Assembly (NCBI GenBank): GCA_023443865.1
Contig: JAEZST010000011.1
Coordinates: forward strand, 186,001 to 250,000
Length of the DNA stretch: 64,000 nt
Direction: 5' to 3'
DNA from: Spirochaetota bacterium
GTDB lineage: Bacteria > Spirochaetota > Spirochaetia > Treponematales > Treponemataceae
This document shows positions 6,827 through 15,851 of this stretch, piece by piece. Position 1 is the stretch's first letter; the number at the start of each line of letters is the position of its first letter. Position numbers and translations under genes: made by a program. A model generated the notes under the pieces. That model made no database searches. It had not been told where the DNA came from and saw only the letters and a list, made by a program, of their open reading frames with translations.

Positions 6827-9013
6827 ATGGCACGGACTCAGTGGAACATTACCATGCATCCCAAAACCCAACGTTGGTACCTCCGCGTTCCCCCGGGGTT
6901 CCCCGAGGACCAACTGCCCGACCCCAAGGCCATACGGGACGCGGCGATCGCGCAGGGAATCGACCCGAGGCACCTGTTAAGCGAGCATAGCCTCCTCAGG
7001 CACCTGGAGAGGGCAAAAGAGGCGGCGGGAGAGGAGTACTCGTTCCCAATCGTGCTGGAACCGACCTTTGACGTCCGCATAACGGTCTCGGCGGACAAGC
7101 TTCGCGCGAAGCTGTACGTCCGGAAGGCCGCAGCCGGACCGGGCGTGGATATGCGCCTCATCGCCAGCGTAATTACGAACAGCAAACTGGCTATCCCCGA
7201 CATGGAAAAGGTCAAGGCCGACCTTGAGGCGTTTCGGGACGGCCCGGAAATGGAACTCGTGGACTACGTGCTCGCCGAAGGAACGCCGCCGGGCCGCGGG
7301 CCGGACAGGGAACTTGTTCCCCTGGTCGATTGGATGGGCGAGGAGGAACGGTCGGCCATCGCCGCCCAGGCGGCCTCGTGCATCGCCAAGAAGGGAGGCG
7401 CGCCGGACGTTCGCCCCGAGGACCTGAAACTCGCGATGGTAGAGGCCGATACCGTCGTACTCAGCTTCACCCCGGCCGAGCTTGGCTCGCCGGGCACCGA
7501 CGTACAGGGCCAAGCGTTATCCGGCCTTCCCGGAAACGATCCGTACATACAAAGCGTATACGGGGCGACCCTCGGCCCGCAGGGCGTAAAGAGCTCCCGC
7601 AAGGGGCTCCTCGCGGTAACCGAGAAAGCGGGGGTCTTTCGGGCGTGGGTCTTCCCGCATACCGACGGCCGCGCGACCGTCGCCATAACGCCCGACGACC
7701 TTTTGGCGACCATCATCCTCGAGTCTGAGGAAGGCACCGGCAAACCCCTGACGTTGGACCTGGCCCGAGAGGCCATTGCGCAAAAGGGGCTCAAGGGCGA
7801 CATAGACGAACGGGCGATCGAAACGGGGATACGGGAAGCGCGTTCCAGCAAATCGAAACGCGAACTTACCATCCTGCGGGGAATAGCCCCGGTACTCGCC
7901 GGGTGCCCGAAGATAGAATGGAAGGTTCACGTTTCGCCCGATAGCCCCTCCACGGTGGTCATGAAGGACACGGTATTACTTCGCTGGACCATCGCCAGCG
8001 CCAACGAAGACGGCGTTAACGTCTTCGGCGCGAAATTGAAATCTTCGGAAGCCGAAAGGCCCTCGATCCCCGAGCACGACGAAACAGTCGGCGCCGAACC
8101 CGAGGAAGGGTCCTCCGACGCGAAGCGGCTCGTCGCCCTGCGCTCCGGCGAACTGACCCTGAAAGAAGGCAAGCTTTCGATAAAGGGAACCCGAAAGATC
8201 GAGTTCAACGTGGACGATACCACGGGCGACATTCACTTCCCGGGCGACCTGGAATTGGTGGGAAACGTTTCCAAGGGACGATCGGTCCGCGCGGAAGGCT
8301 CCCTCAACATGAAGGGCGTGGCGGATACCTGCCTCGTCGCCGCGAACGGGGTGGTTTTTATCGACGGCGGCATCAAGGGCGGCGGTTCGGGAACGGTTTG
8401 GTCCAAGCAGACGATTGACCTCACCTTCGCGGAAAACGCGCGGGTCCTTGCCGGGCAGGATATCGCCGTCGCGAACTATTGCTTCCAATGCCTGGTAAAG
8501 ACGAACGGGAGGCTTTTAATGAAGGGCAACCCCGGCGTCTTGCTGGGAGGTTCCCTCCAAGCCTCGCGGGGGGCAGAGCTTTTCGAGTTGGGCTCCGCGA
8601 AAACCATCAGGACCAGCATTTCCTTCGGACAGAACTATCTGGTCCGCGACCAGATTAACGTATGCGAGAAGGAAGCCGTCGCTATAAAGGAAACCGTCAA
8701 AAAGATAGACGCCCAGATGGCGGCGATTCCCACGAGCGACCCCCGAATTCACGCCTTGCGCCAAAAGAAGCTGGAGCTGCTCAAGCGGAACGACAAGCTG
8801 ACGGTGCGGATCTTTACGCTGAAGGAACAGTTCGAGGCCCACGTCATGTCCTCGATACGGGTGGAAAACACCGTGTGGCCGGGCGTAATCCTCGAGAGCC
8901 ACGGCCGGTATTACGAGGTTCGGGAACGGCGCAATCACGTTATATTTACCTTTGACCAATTGACGGGGCAAATCGTCTGCTCCCCGATACAAGACGACCA
9001 AGAGGAGCGTTGA
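6827..9013 (+). CDS. FapA-like DUF342 protein
   Basis: A 728-residue protein with the FapA/DUF342 hallmarks: an N-terminal alpha/beta region, a Gly/Asp-rich beta-helix core (DVQGQALSGLPGNDP; DDTTGDIHFPGDLELVGNV; VFIDGGIKGGG) and a C-terminal coiled coil (residues about 620-665, KKIDAQMAAIP to KLELLKRNDKLTVRIFTLKEQF). FapA relatives affect flagellar assembly or polar localisation, and some bind membranes. It is larger than the usual 450-600 residues. It starts 15 bases after the MinD-like stop, so the two probably act together. Confidence 0.8.
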   Translation: MARTQWNITMHPKTQRWYLRVPPGFPEDQLPDPKAIRDAAIAQGIDPRHLLSEHSLLRHLERAKEAAGEEYSFPIVLEPTFDVRITVSADKLRAKLYVRKAAAGPGVDMRLIASVITNSKLAIPDMEKVKADLEAFRDGPEMELVDYVLAEGTPPGRGPDRELVPLVDWMGEEERSAIAAQAASCIAKKGGAPDVRPEDLKLAMVEADTVVLSFTPAELGSPGTDVQGQALSGLPGNDPYIQSVYGATLGPQGVKSSRKGLLAVTEKAGVFRAWVFPHTDGRATVAITPDDLLATIILESEEGTGKPLTLDLAREAIAQKGLKGDIDERAIETGIREARSSKSKRELTILRGIAPVLAGCPKIEWKVHVSPDSPSTVVMKDTVLLRWTIASANEDGVNVFGAKLKSSEAERPSIPEHDETVGAEPEEGSSDAKRLVALRSGELTLKEGKLSIKGTRKIEFNVDDTTGDIHFPGDLELVGNVSKGRSVRAEGSLNMKGVADTCLVAANGVVFIDGGIKGGGSGTVWSKQTIDLTFAENARVLAGQDIAVANYCFQCLVKTNGRLLMKGNPGVLLGGSLQASRGAELFELGSAKTIRTSISFGQNYLVRDQINVCEKEAVAIKETVKKIDAQMAAIPTSDPRIHALRQKKLELLKRNDKLTVRIFTLKEQFEAHVMSSIRVENTVWPGVILESHGRYYEVRERRNHVIFTFDQLTGQIVCSPIQDDQEER

Positions 9014-9017
9014 AACC

Positions 9018-9992
9018 ATGCTAGCGAGCCTTGCCTATCCGTCCTGGATCAGTCCCGAAATCATACCCGGGTTTCCGCTGTTCCGGTGGTACGGACTAAT
9101 GTATATATTCGCCTTCGCGACGGCCTACCTGCTTTTTTCCCGGCAAGTGAAAAACGGGGAGCTGGAACGCGCCGACGGCGGCAAGAAGGTCACCGACGAC
9201 GACGTGCTTTCCTTCTTTACGTGGGGAATCTTCGGGCTCTTGGTGGGCGCGCGCGTATTTTCGACCCTGGTGTACGATACCACCGGCCTGTACTGGGGCA
9301 AACCGTGGCTCATCTTCTGGCCCTTCCAGGACGGGCAATGGACCGGGCTCCAGGGCATGTCCTATCACGGGGGCTTTATCGGCGGTTTCGTCGGCATGCT
9401 CCTCTGGACGATCAGGCGCAAGCGCTCCTTTCTCGCCTGGTGCGATACCATGGCGGCCTCGATTCCGCTGGGCTACACCTTCGGGAGAATCGGCAACTTC
9501 CTGAACGGGGAACTCTACGGGCGGGTAACCACCAGTCCCCTGGGCATGGTATTCCCCAACGCCGAGAAGTTCCCGGTCTCCGAGGGCTGGGTCCGCGCCA
9601 CGGCCGAAAGGCTGGGCATGAACCTGCCCGCCGGCGCGAGCTTCGTCAATTTGCCGCGGCATCCGAGCCAGCTTTATGAGGCTACCTTCGAGGGCCTGGT
9701 CCTTGGGCTCGCGATCTGGTTCGTGTTTCGCAAGCGGAAACCCTTCAACGGAATGATTACCGCCGTGTATACCGTCGGTTACGGCCTGGTGCGCTTCGTC
9801 ATCGAGTACTTCCGCGAACCCGACGCGGATATCGGGTACCGCGTTACGGCGGGGGGCAATCCCGCGCCGACGTACCTGAACGAGTCGCTCCTCAACCTTT
9901 CCACGGGGCAAATACTATGTTTGCTGATGGTTCTCGGCGGAACGCTCTTCTTGGCGATTCGCGCGGTACGGAGTCGCCGGCATGGCGCGTGA
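9018..9992 (+). CDS. lgt: Prolipoprotein diacylglyceryl transferase
   Basis: A 324-residue multi-pass inner-membrane enzyme that transfers diacylglycerol from phosphatidylglycerol to the lipobox cysteine of prolipoproteins. Family motifs are present: MSYHGGFIGGFVG, the signature GRIGNFLNGELYGR, and RHPSQLYEA. About seven hydrophobic segments are visible. Its Shine-Dalgarno sequence GAGGAG overlaps the fapA end. Many lipoproteins encoded in this window are expected substrates. Confidence 0.96.
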   Translation: MLASLAYPSWISPEIIPGFPLFRWYGLMYIFAFATAYLLFSRQVKNGELERADGGKKVTDDDVLSFFTWGIFGLLVGARVFSTLVYDTTGLYWGKPWLIFWPFQDGQWTGLQGMSYHGGFIGGFVGMLLWTIRRKRSFLAWCDTMAASIPLGYTFGRIGNFLNGELYGRVTTSPLGMVFPNAEKFPVSEGWVRATAERLGMNLPAGASFVNLPRHPSQLYEATFEGLVLGLAIWFVFRKRKPFNGMITAVYTVGYGLVRFVIEYFREPDADIGYRVTAGGNPAPTYLNESLLNLSTGQILCLLMVLGGTLFLAIRAVRSRRHGA

Positions 9993-10161
9993 CCGAACCG
10001 ATCTGATGGGCGAATACAACGACCGGCTCGACGAGGTGCGCACGCTGATATACGCGCTCCTGGAATTCGATCCCGAGGATTGGTCGGAGCGCAAGAATCT
10101 CGCGAAGCGCGAAGTCCAGTACGCGATAAACGAATTGAGGATATCCGTGGATAACCTCTGA
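9982..10161 (+). CDS. Small hypothetical protein, 59 residues
   Basis: An ATG at 9982, overlapping the lgt stop by 11 bases in another frame, opens a 59-residue frame ending at a TGA just before a terminator. The product is charged and amphipathic (rich in Arg, Asp, Glu, Leu), probably two helices, with a central FDPEDWSERKN. Its position, codon use and exact fit between lgt and the terminator favour a real last gene of the operon. No family recognised. Confidence 0.55.
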   Translation: MARDRTDLMGEYNDRLDEVRTLIYALLEFDPEDWSERKNLAKREVQYAINELRISVDNL

Positions 10162-10175
10162 AACGGTTCACCCGA

Positions 10176-10214
10176 CAAAAAAGGGGCGGACCGGTTAACC
10201 GGCCGCCCCTTTTC
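10176..10214. terminator. Bidirectional hairpin terminator between the lgt operon and tkt
   Basis: The arms AAAAGGGGCGG and CCGCCCCTTTT enclose CCGGTTAACCGG, itself palindromic. There is an A-run on the left and a T-run on the right, so it can stop transcription from both convergent units. Confidence 0.85.
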
Positions 10215-10230
10215 GCCATTTTAGCGGCAG

Positions 10231-12225
10231 TTACTTACCGCCCTTCAGGATTTCCGCGAGACGCTCGGCGGTATACCCGAGGTGGGCGGCAACCTTGTCT
10301 CCGGGTCCGGATTCGCCGAAGCGATCGATGGAGAAGTTATCGGCCTGCGAGGCGGTCCAACCCTCCCATCCGGTCCTGACTCCCGCCTCGGCGGTCACCA
10401 CGCGAATCGCGCCGATCTTGCCGCCGAGGATGGTTTCCTTGAGAATGGACGGCTGCGACTCGAAGCGTTCCTTGGACATGACGGAAACGACCCGCACCTT
10501 CAGGGGCAAGGCGAGATCGGCGGCCTTAAGCGCCAGGGAAACCTCCGAGCCCGTGGCCAGCACGGTCACGTCGGGGGTATCGGAGCCCTTGCGGACGACG
10601 TAGGCGCCGCAGTCGATGGTGTGCCGCCAATCCGGGTCGTCCTTGGCGATAATGGGCAGGTTCTGCCGGCTCATCACGAGGCACGAGGGGCCGTCGGTCT
10701 TGGCCAGGGCGTGCTTCCACGCGTAGAACGCCTCTTCCGCGTCCGCCGGGCGGAACACGGTCACGTTCGGGATCATGCGGAGCGACGCGATGGTTTCGAC
10801 GGGCTGGTGGGTCGGGCCGTCTTCGCCGAGGAAAATGGAATCGTGGGTAAGCACGTAAATGGAGGGAAGCTTCATCAGGGCGGCGAGGCGGAGCGCGGGC
10901 CTCAGGTAATCGGAGAACACGAGGAAGGTCGCGCAGAAGGCGCGGAGCCCGCCGTGTACCTGAATGCCGTTGGTGACCGCGGCCATGCCGAATTCGCGCA
11001 CGCCGAAATGGAGGTATCGGCCGTCGCGCTTCGCCGGTCCGTACGCGGGAATTCCCTTGAGGGCCACGGCGTTCGGGCCCTGCAGGTCGGCGGAACCGCC
11101 GACGAGATTGGGCAGCGCCTGGGCGAACTGGTTAAGGGCGCTCTGGGAAGCGGTGCGCGTGGCGATTTTATCCTCGCGCGCGTATTCCGGATGCTTGACC
11201 GAGGCTAGGGCGGCGGGATTCACCCCGCCGTCGGCATGGGCGGCATTCCAGGCAGCGCTAAGCTCGGGGTACTTGGCGGACCAGGCGGCGAAGCCGTCGT
11301 TCCAGGCGGCTTCCGCGGCGGCGAGTTCCTTGCGCCGGGAGGCGAAATACTCATAGGCTTCGGGAATAACCTGGAAATCCTTGGCGGGATCGAGGCCGAG
11401 GGATTTCTTGGCTTCCGCGACCCCTTCGGCGCCGATGGGGGCGCCGTGGGCCTTGGCGGTGCCGGCGACCGAGGCGGCGCCCTTGCCGATGACGGATTTC
11501 AGCATAACGAGCGACGGGCGGCCGTCTTTCTTGGCCTCCGCCACGAGCCGTTCGATTCCGTCGTAATCGTACATATCGCCGGAAAGGACCTGCCAGCCGT
11601 ACGCGGCGTAGCGCGCGCCGATGTCTTCGGTCAGGGTCATGTCGGTGGAACCGTCTATGCAGATCCGGTTTTCGTCGTAAAACACGATAAGCTTGCCGAG
11701 CTTCAGGTGGCCCGCGAGGCTCGAGGCCTCGGAGGCGACGCCTTCCATAAGGCAGCCCTCGCCGACCAGGGCGTAGGTATAATGGTTAACGGGCGAGAAT
11801 TCGGGCCGATTATAGGTCTCGGCGAGCATCGTTTCCGCGATGGCCATGCCCACCGCGTGGGAAACGCCCTGACCGAGGGGGCCGGTAGTGACTTCCACGC
11901 CCTCGGTGTAGCCGTATTCGGGGTGTCCGGGACAGCGCGAGCCTACCTGACGAAACGCCTTTATGTCGTCCAGTGAGACGGGATAGCCCGAGAGGTGGAG
12001 GATCGAATACAGGAACATCGATCCATGGCCTGCGGAAAGCACGAACCGGTCGCGATCGGACCAGCGGGGATTCGCAGGATTGTGGCGCAGAATCCTGCCG
12101 TAGAGCACTGCGGCGAGTTCCGCGGTTCCGAGAGGCAGTCCGGGGTGTCCCGAATTCGCCTTCTGAATCGCGTCCATCGAAAGACTGCGAACCGAAAGCG
12201 CGACGGCGTCAAGTTGCTTGTTCAT
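10231..12225 (-). CDS. tkt: Transketolase
   Basis: A 664-residue thiamine-diphosphate enzyme of the non-oxidative pentose phosphate pathway, moving two-carbon ketol units between sugar phosphates in the cytoplasm. Visible motifs: NSGHPGLPLG at the N terminus, the cofactor region GHGSMFLYSILHLSGYP, GEGCLMEG with the metal-binding YDENRICIDGST, and catalytic-site stretches GVREFGMAA and EDGPTHQPVET. The length is normal. The Shine-Dalgarno sequence AAGGAG is the end of a dispersed repeat copy in the ptsN-tkt gap. Confidence 0.97.
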   Translation of the reverse strand: MNKQLDAVALSVRSLSMDAIQKANSGHPGLPLGTAELAAVLYGRILRHNPANPRWSDRDRFVLSAGHGSMFLYSILHLSGYPVSLDDIKAFRQVGSRCPGHPEYGYTEGVEVTTGPLGQGVSHAVGMAIAETMLAETYNRPEFSPVNHYTYALVGEGCLMEGVASEASSLAGHLKLGKLIVFYDENRICIDGSTDMTLTEDIGARYAAYGWQVLSGDMYDYDGIERLVAEAKKDGRPSLVMLKSVIGKGAASVAGTAKAHGAPIGAEGVAEAKKSLGLDPAKDFQVIPEAYEYFASRRKELAAAEAAWNDGFAAWSAKYPELSAAWNAAHADGGVNPAALASVKHPEYAREDKIATRTASQSALNQFAQALPNLVGGSADLQGPNAVALKGIPAYGPAKRDGRYLHFGVREFGMAAVTNGIQVHGGLRAFCATFLVFSDYLRPALRLAALMKLPSIYVLTHDSIFLGEDGPTHQPVETIASLRMIPNVTVFRPADAEEAFYAWKHALAKTDGPSCLVMSRQNLPIIAKDDPDWRHTIDCGAYVVRKGSDTPDVTVLATGSEVSLALKAADLALPLKVRVVSVMSKERFESQPSILKETILGGKIGAIRVVTAEAGVRTGWEGWTASQADNFSIDRFGESGPGDKVAAHLGYTAERLAEILKGGK

Positions 12226-12235
12226 GAAAGAATCT

Positions 12236-12260
12236 CCTTGAAACTTCGTTGGTCAATACC
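12236..12260 (-). repeat. Single copy of the dispersed junction repeat, ptsN-tkt gap
   Basis: On the minus strand the element reads TTGACCAACGAAGTTTC then AAGGAG. It is the same unit that occurs three times in tandem at 29959-30030, and here too it delivers the Shine-Dalgarno sequence of the following gene (tkt). Confidence 0.7.
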
Positions 12261-12725
12261 TTAAAGATATTTTTGTATCGCATCGATCAATTCCTCGGTA
12301 TCGGGCTTTTTCCTCAGAAAGGATCGAAACTCTTCTTGCTGAAACAGGTACGAAAGCTGGGAAAGGGTTCGCAGGTGGGTTTGCGAATCCGCGGAAAGCA
12401 AAACGAAAAGCGCGTACACCGGCTTACCGTCCAAAGACTCGAAATTCACCGGTTTGTCAAGAAAGCACACGTATACCCGCTCGTCGCCGCGATCCGAAAT
12501 CAGGGGAGTCCGGGGATGGGGCAAGGCGATGCCGTTTCCCACGGCCGTGGTCATGAGCCGTTCACGCTCGATCAGGCCCGTCAGAAAGACGCCCTTGCTC
12601 ACCGCGGGCGGCAGGGAAACGCGCGAGGCGAGATCGGAGAAGACCTGCTCGGGCCGGGAACCGGACACGTTGTAGTGCACGCCGCCCGACCGTATCATCG
12701 CGGAGAGGGATATGGGTTCATGCAT
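12261..12725 (-). CDS. ptsN: PTS EIIA domain protein of the fructose/nitrogen type (PtsN-like)
   Basis: A 154-residue single EIIA domain of the PtsN/fructose class. The phosphorylatable histidine is in NGIALPHPRTP. No EIIB, EIIC, HPr or EI gene is nearby, so a regulatory rather than transport role is likely (inference). The start is placed at the ATG at 12725, which overlaps the upstream stop by eight bases. A longer frame exists but has no advantage. It lies between a conserved unknown gene and tkt. Confidence 0.88.
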   Translation of the reverse strand: MHEPISLSAMIRSGGVHYNVSGSRPEQVFSDLASRVSLPPAVSKGVFLTGLIERERLMTTAVGNGIALPHPRTPLISDRGDERVYVCFLDKPVNFESLDGKPVYALFVLLSADSQTHLRTLSQLSYLFQQEEFRSFLRKKPDTEELIDAIQKYL

Positions 12726-14226
12726 CGGGCTTCTCCTTGGTCTTCTCGTCGGTATCATCTTCCTGACGCAGAACGGTGAGCCGGCGGTTGATCAGGATCG
12801 GGAGGAGGGACTGGATAACCGACTGGGCGTCGAGGAAGTGCTCTTCCATGCCCTCCAGGTTGCCCCAGGCCGCTTCCAAATCCAGGTTCTTGCCGTCCGC
12901 GGGATAGTCTAGAGACTCCATGGACGGGATAAGGTGGGTCATGATCTGCATCAGGATGATCGCCCATTGATCGGGAATCGTTTCCGGCCGAATCTTGTTC
13001 TGCTTCAGGCTTTGCACCAGGGAAACCAGATCGCCGTGCAGTCGGACTAACCGGCCGCGAAGCAGTCCCTTTTCGTGATCGGCAAAACGGTTATACCGGT
13101 TTTCCCAAAAGGAGCGGGCTATGCGCACCGCCCGCTCGACCAGGGGGGTCGCTATGGACGCATGCCCCTGGCAGACGGGAAGCAACCGCTCCAGGGTCCC
13201 CGCGGCGTCCGGCTCGCGGAGAAAGAAACCGTCCAGGACGTAGGATTGGATAATCCGCTCGTTCAAGGGAATGCCGAGATTGGCCAAGGCTTCCTCGGTT
13301 ATGGTTTCCGGTTTGGACGGCAGGAGAAAACTCCAGGTATCCTGCGCGGGAATCTCCACGCCGGCGTACCAAAGGCGCGTCTCAACCCCGAAATACTCCA
13401 GGGCCACCTCGCTGGAACGCTCCAGATACTCGAAGAGGGGCGGCGCGTCGGGGGTATTCAGATCCTCCTGGCGAAGGTACCAGGCGAAGGAAAGCTGTTC
13501 GTCTATGCTGGCAGCCGGGCCAATCATTGAAAAGCACTCTTTTAAGGCGGCGTCCATGGAGGCGATCCATCCGGTTTCCCTGTCCCGATCGACGTCAGCG
13601 GAATGGATAACCGAAAGCTCGAAGGTCGCGGTCTTCCAATCGGTAAGGGTCGCGAGTACCCGGTCGCCGGGAACGAAACTCTCGTTCCAGTAGAGCTTTC
13701 GCGCGTCAAACGCCGTGGTTATCATTTCTATGGGGTCGGCGTAGTCCAGTTCCGAAAGCTTTCGGTCGTTTTCTTCGTTGTCGCAGGCGAGGTATTGGGG
13801 GGCGTATTCCTCGCCGAAAAAGGCGAAGCGGGGATATATCTCTCCCGGCGACACGGTAAGCATGACTTTACCCAGCTCCTCGCCTTTGTACCGGAACGAG
13901 TATTCATGGGGGAGCAGTCCGGGATTAGCGAAGGGCACGAGGGACGACGCGGGTACGAATGCCCCGGCGGAAAGATCGGAACGAGTGGGGGAAACCACCG
14001 CGGACTTGCCGGTAAACAAACCGGCACGACTGATCCACCGGGGAGCGGCGCCCTCAACCGAAGGACCGAGATAGGCGAGCTGGTTGAATTGCAAATAATC
14101 AGAAAGATCGTTCAGGGCCGATTTAGATACCGGTTCCTTCAGGAATCGAAGTAATGAGGGAAGATCGAAGGGATCGATCGTATTAACGAGAAAAGCGTTT
14201 AAGCGCTCTTCAAAAACAACATTCAT
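12718..14226 (-). CDS. Conserved protein of unknown function, 502 residues
   Basis: A soluble, acidic protein without a signal peptide or membrane segment. It is rich in aromatic and acidic residues (YKGEELGKVMLTVSPGEIYP, FAFFGEEYAPQYLACDNEE) and ends with a polar tail (EDDTDEKTKEKPDA). I recognise no domain. It heads the unit orf502-ptsN-tkt and overlaps ptsN by eight bases, so it may belong to carbohydrate or phosphotransfer regulation. ATG 14226 is chosen over the preceding TTG. A TATAAA element lies eight bases upstream and no Shine-Dalgarno sequence is present. Confidence 0.75.
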   Translation of the reverse strand: MNVVFEERLNAFLVNTIDPFDLPSLLRFLKEPVSKSALNDLSDYLQFNQLAYLGPSVEGAAPRWISRAGLFTGKSAVVSPTRSDLSAGAFVPASSLVPFANPGLLPHEYSFRYKGEELGKVMLTVSPGEIYPRFAFFGEEYAPQYLACDNEENDRKLSELDYADPIEMITTAFDARKLYWNESFVPGDRVLATLTDWKTATFELSVIHSADVDRDRETGWIASMDAALKECFSMIGPAASIDEQLSFAWYLRQEDLNTPDAPPLFEYLERSSEVALEYFGVETRLWYAGVEIPAQDTWSFLLPSKPETITEEALANLGIPLNERIIQSYVLDGFFLREPDAAGTLERLLPVCQGHASIATPLVERAVRIARSFWENRYNRFADHEKGLLRGRLVRLHGDLVSLVQSLKQNKIRPETIPDQWAIILMQIMTHLIPSMESLDYPADGKNLDLEAAWGNLEGMEEHFLDAQSVIQSLLPILINRRLTVLRQEDDTDEKTKEKPDA

Positions 14227-14234
14227 CAACCTAT

Positions 14235-14263
14235 TTTATACCATTTTGGATATACGATTCCAG
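14235..14263 (-). promoter_or_regulatory. Predicted promoter of the orf502-ptsN-tkt operon
   Basis: On the minus strand CTGGAA (14263-14258), 17 bases, TATAAA (14240-14235), then eight bases to the ATG. The -35 match is weak. Confidence 0.4.
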
Positions 14264-14316
14264 TCCATGGCGCATCGAGACCCAGACGAAAAAAAGAAGA
14301 TTAACACGGTGTGTTG

Positions 14317-14360
14317 TTTTGACACAGATAAAGTGGATATTTTGATACACATTGTCAAAA
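14317..14360 (+). promoter_or_regulatory. Candidate enhancer (upstream activating sequence) of the hsp20 sigma-54 promoter
   Basis: Three related 8-base half-sites occur: TTTTGACA (14317-14324), TTTTGATA (14340-14347) and its inverted form TGTCAAAA (14353-14360). They lie roughly 145-185 bases before the predicted hsp20 start of transcription, the usual enhancer distance. The rest of the 14227-14570 gap is AT-rich with no other feature seen. Confidence 0.4.
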
Positions 14361-14475
14361 TCCCCCGATAATTACGCTTTGTTGAAAAAGCTCCCCCCGA
14401 AATACACCATCGTTAACTGAATGCATCTCTATATAATATAATGATATACTATTTTTATACCATTTATTTTATCAT

Positions 14476-14492
14476 TTGGCATGGTACTTGCT
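14476..14492 (+). promoter_or_regulatory. Sigma-54 (RpoN) promoter of hsp20
   Basis: TTGGCATGGTACTTGCT matches the -24/-12 consensus YTGGCACG-N4-TTGCW at all but one position, with exactly ten bases between the invariant GG and GC. Transcription would start near 14503, giving a leader of about 68 bases that contains the hsp20 Shine-Dalgarno sequence GGAGG. Confidence 0.75.
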
Positions 14493-14570
14493 TATATATT
14501 TATGTCCGAGAAAAAAGCGGACCCCGACACCTCGGGATTAACCTTATAAACCCTTTAATGGAGGTTCACC

Positions 14571-14999
14571 ATGAACGCACTCAGTATTTTCAATCCCTCT
14601 TTCGCTTCCAACGTTTTCGACGCCTTCGATCGCGACTTTGGCTACGGCGTTACCGGCGCCACCCCACCCGTGGACGTACGCGAAACCGACGGGGCCTATA
14701 TCCTGGACATGGATCTCCCCGGATATTCCGAAAACGACGTATCGCTCAGCCTGAAGGATCGCGTACTTACCATTTCTTCCGTGGCCCAGGCGTCCAAGGA
14801 AGGGGCCGAAAAGGCCGAAGATAAGGCCGAATACCTAATCCGCGAGCGACGGGAAGCGCGTTTCGTTCGCCGGTTCAGCCTTCCCCGGGATATCGACCCC
14901 GAAAAGGTAGAGGCCAACTTCAAGAACGGCGTGCTGACGGTTACCGTCCCGCGGCAGCCCGAAGCGCAGCCCAAGCAGATCCTGATAAAATCCGCCTAA
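14571..14999 (+). CDS. hsp20: Small heat-shock protein, Hsp20/alpha-crystallin family
   Basis: A 142-residue ATP-independent holdase. The alpha-crystallin domain spans about residues 32-132 (PPVDVRETDGAYILDMDLPG at its start; ANFKNGVLTVTVPR at its end) and the C terminus carries an IxI-type anchor (ILIKSA). The length is typical. It is a single-gene unit between a sigma-54 promoter and a strong terminator, with no heat-shock CIRCE element. This suggests RpoN-dependent stress control, which is unusual for the family. Confidence 0.94.
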   Translation: MNALSIFNPSFASNVFDAFDRDFGYGVTGATPPVDVRETDGAYILDMDLPGYSENDVSLSLKDRVLTISSVAQASKEGAEKAEDKAEYLIRERREARFVRRFSLPRDIDPEKVEANFKNGVLTVTVPRQPEAQPKQILIKSA

Positions 15000-15004
15000 C
15001 GCGA

Positions 15005-15046
15005 GGCGGCGCCGCGGTTCTCCTCCCCGCGGCGCCGCTTTTTTTT
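15005..15046 (+). terminator. Rho-independent terminator after hsp20
   Basis: The arms GCGGCGCCGCGG and CCGCGGCGCCGC, with an eight-base loop, are followed directly by eight T residues. Confidence 0.92.
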
Positions 15047-15052
15047 ACCCGC

Positions 15053-15082
15053 TTGCCAGAGCGTCCTGACCTCGTATAGAAT
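15053..15082 (+). promoter_or_regulatory. Predicted promoter of the VUT-family transporter gene
   Basis: TTGCCA (15053-15058), 18 bases, TAGAAT (15077-15082), then seven bases to the ATG at 15090. No Shine-Dalgarno sequence. Confidence 0.5.
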
Positions 15083-15089
15083 CCGGCCC

Positions 15090-15827
15090 ATGAAAACGCT
15101 ATACAACGCAACCGGGGGCGCCGACGGCGGCTCCCACCTCAACCAAGAAACCGCGCCTCGCGGGACCCGTTTCTTGCCGGTAATTACCGGACTCTTTGTC
15201 GGGATCCTGATTCTCTCGAACGTCCTCGCCGCGAAAATGGTCGGCTTAGGACCTTTCGTCTTTGACGGGGGGACCCTCCTCTTTCCCCTGTCGTATATCT
15301 TCGGCGACGTGCTCACCGAGGTATACGGCTATCGCGAGTCCCGAAAGGTCATATGGACAGGACTAGCGATGCTGCTTATCATGAGCCTCAACGTATGGAT
15401 CATCGGCGCCCTCCCCGCCGAAGCGAGCTGGAAATTCCAGGGCGATTTCGACAATATCCTCATGCAGATGCCCCGTATCGCCTGCGGCAGCATAGTGGCG
15501 TATTTTATCGGGGAATGGTCGAATTCGGCCGTACTCTCCAAGATGAAGGTACTGATGCAGGGAAGGCGGCTCTGGGCGCGCACCATCGGGTCTACCCTGG
15601 TCGGGGAACTCCTCGATAGCGCGGTATTCGTGACCGTCGCCTTCGCGGGACTCTACCCCGCCCGAGTGCTCGTCGTGATGGCCCTGTCGAACTACCTTTT
15701 CAAGACGGCCATCGAAATCGTCTTCACGCCGGTTACCTACGGGGTGATCGGTTTCCTAAAAAAGAGCGAACGCACCGACGTATACGACGTAGGCGTCCGG
15801 TACAACCCCTTACCCCTCGGGGATTAA
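15090..15827 (+). CDS. Queuosine precursor transporter of the VUT/YhhQ family
   Basis: A 245-residue inner-membrane protein with about six hydrophobic segments. Family features are LFVGILILSNVLAAKMV, the signature SYIFGDVLTEVYGYRESRKVIW and the C-terminal LFKTAIEIVFTPVTY. YhhQ relatives import preQ0 or preQ1 for queuosine synthesis. The N terminus is about 25 residues longer than usual and polar. No PreQ1 riboswitch can be seen in the very short upstream gap. The gene is a single unit. Confidence 0.88.
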   Translation: MKTLYNATGGADGGSHLNQETAPRGTRFLPVITGLFVGILILSNVLAAKMVGLGPFVFDGGTLLFPLSYIFGDVLTEVYGYRESRKVIWTGLAMLLIMSLNVWIIGALPAEASWKFQGDFDNILMQMPRIACGSIVAYFIGEWSNSAVLSKMKVLMQGRRLWARTIGSTLVGELLDSAVFVTVAFAGLYPARVLVVMALSNYLFKTAIEIVFTPVTYGVIGFLKKSERTDVYDVGVRYNPLPLGD

Positions 15828-15851
15828 GGCGCGACGGAACGAATTATCGAC

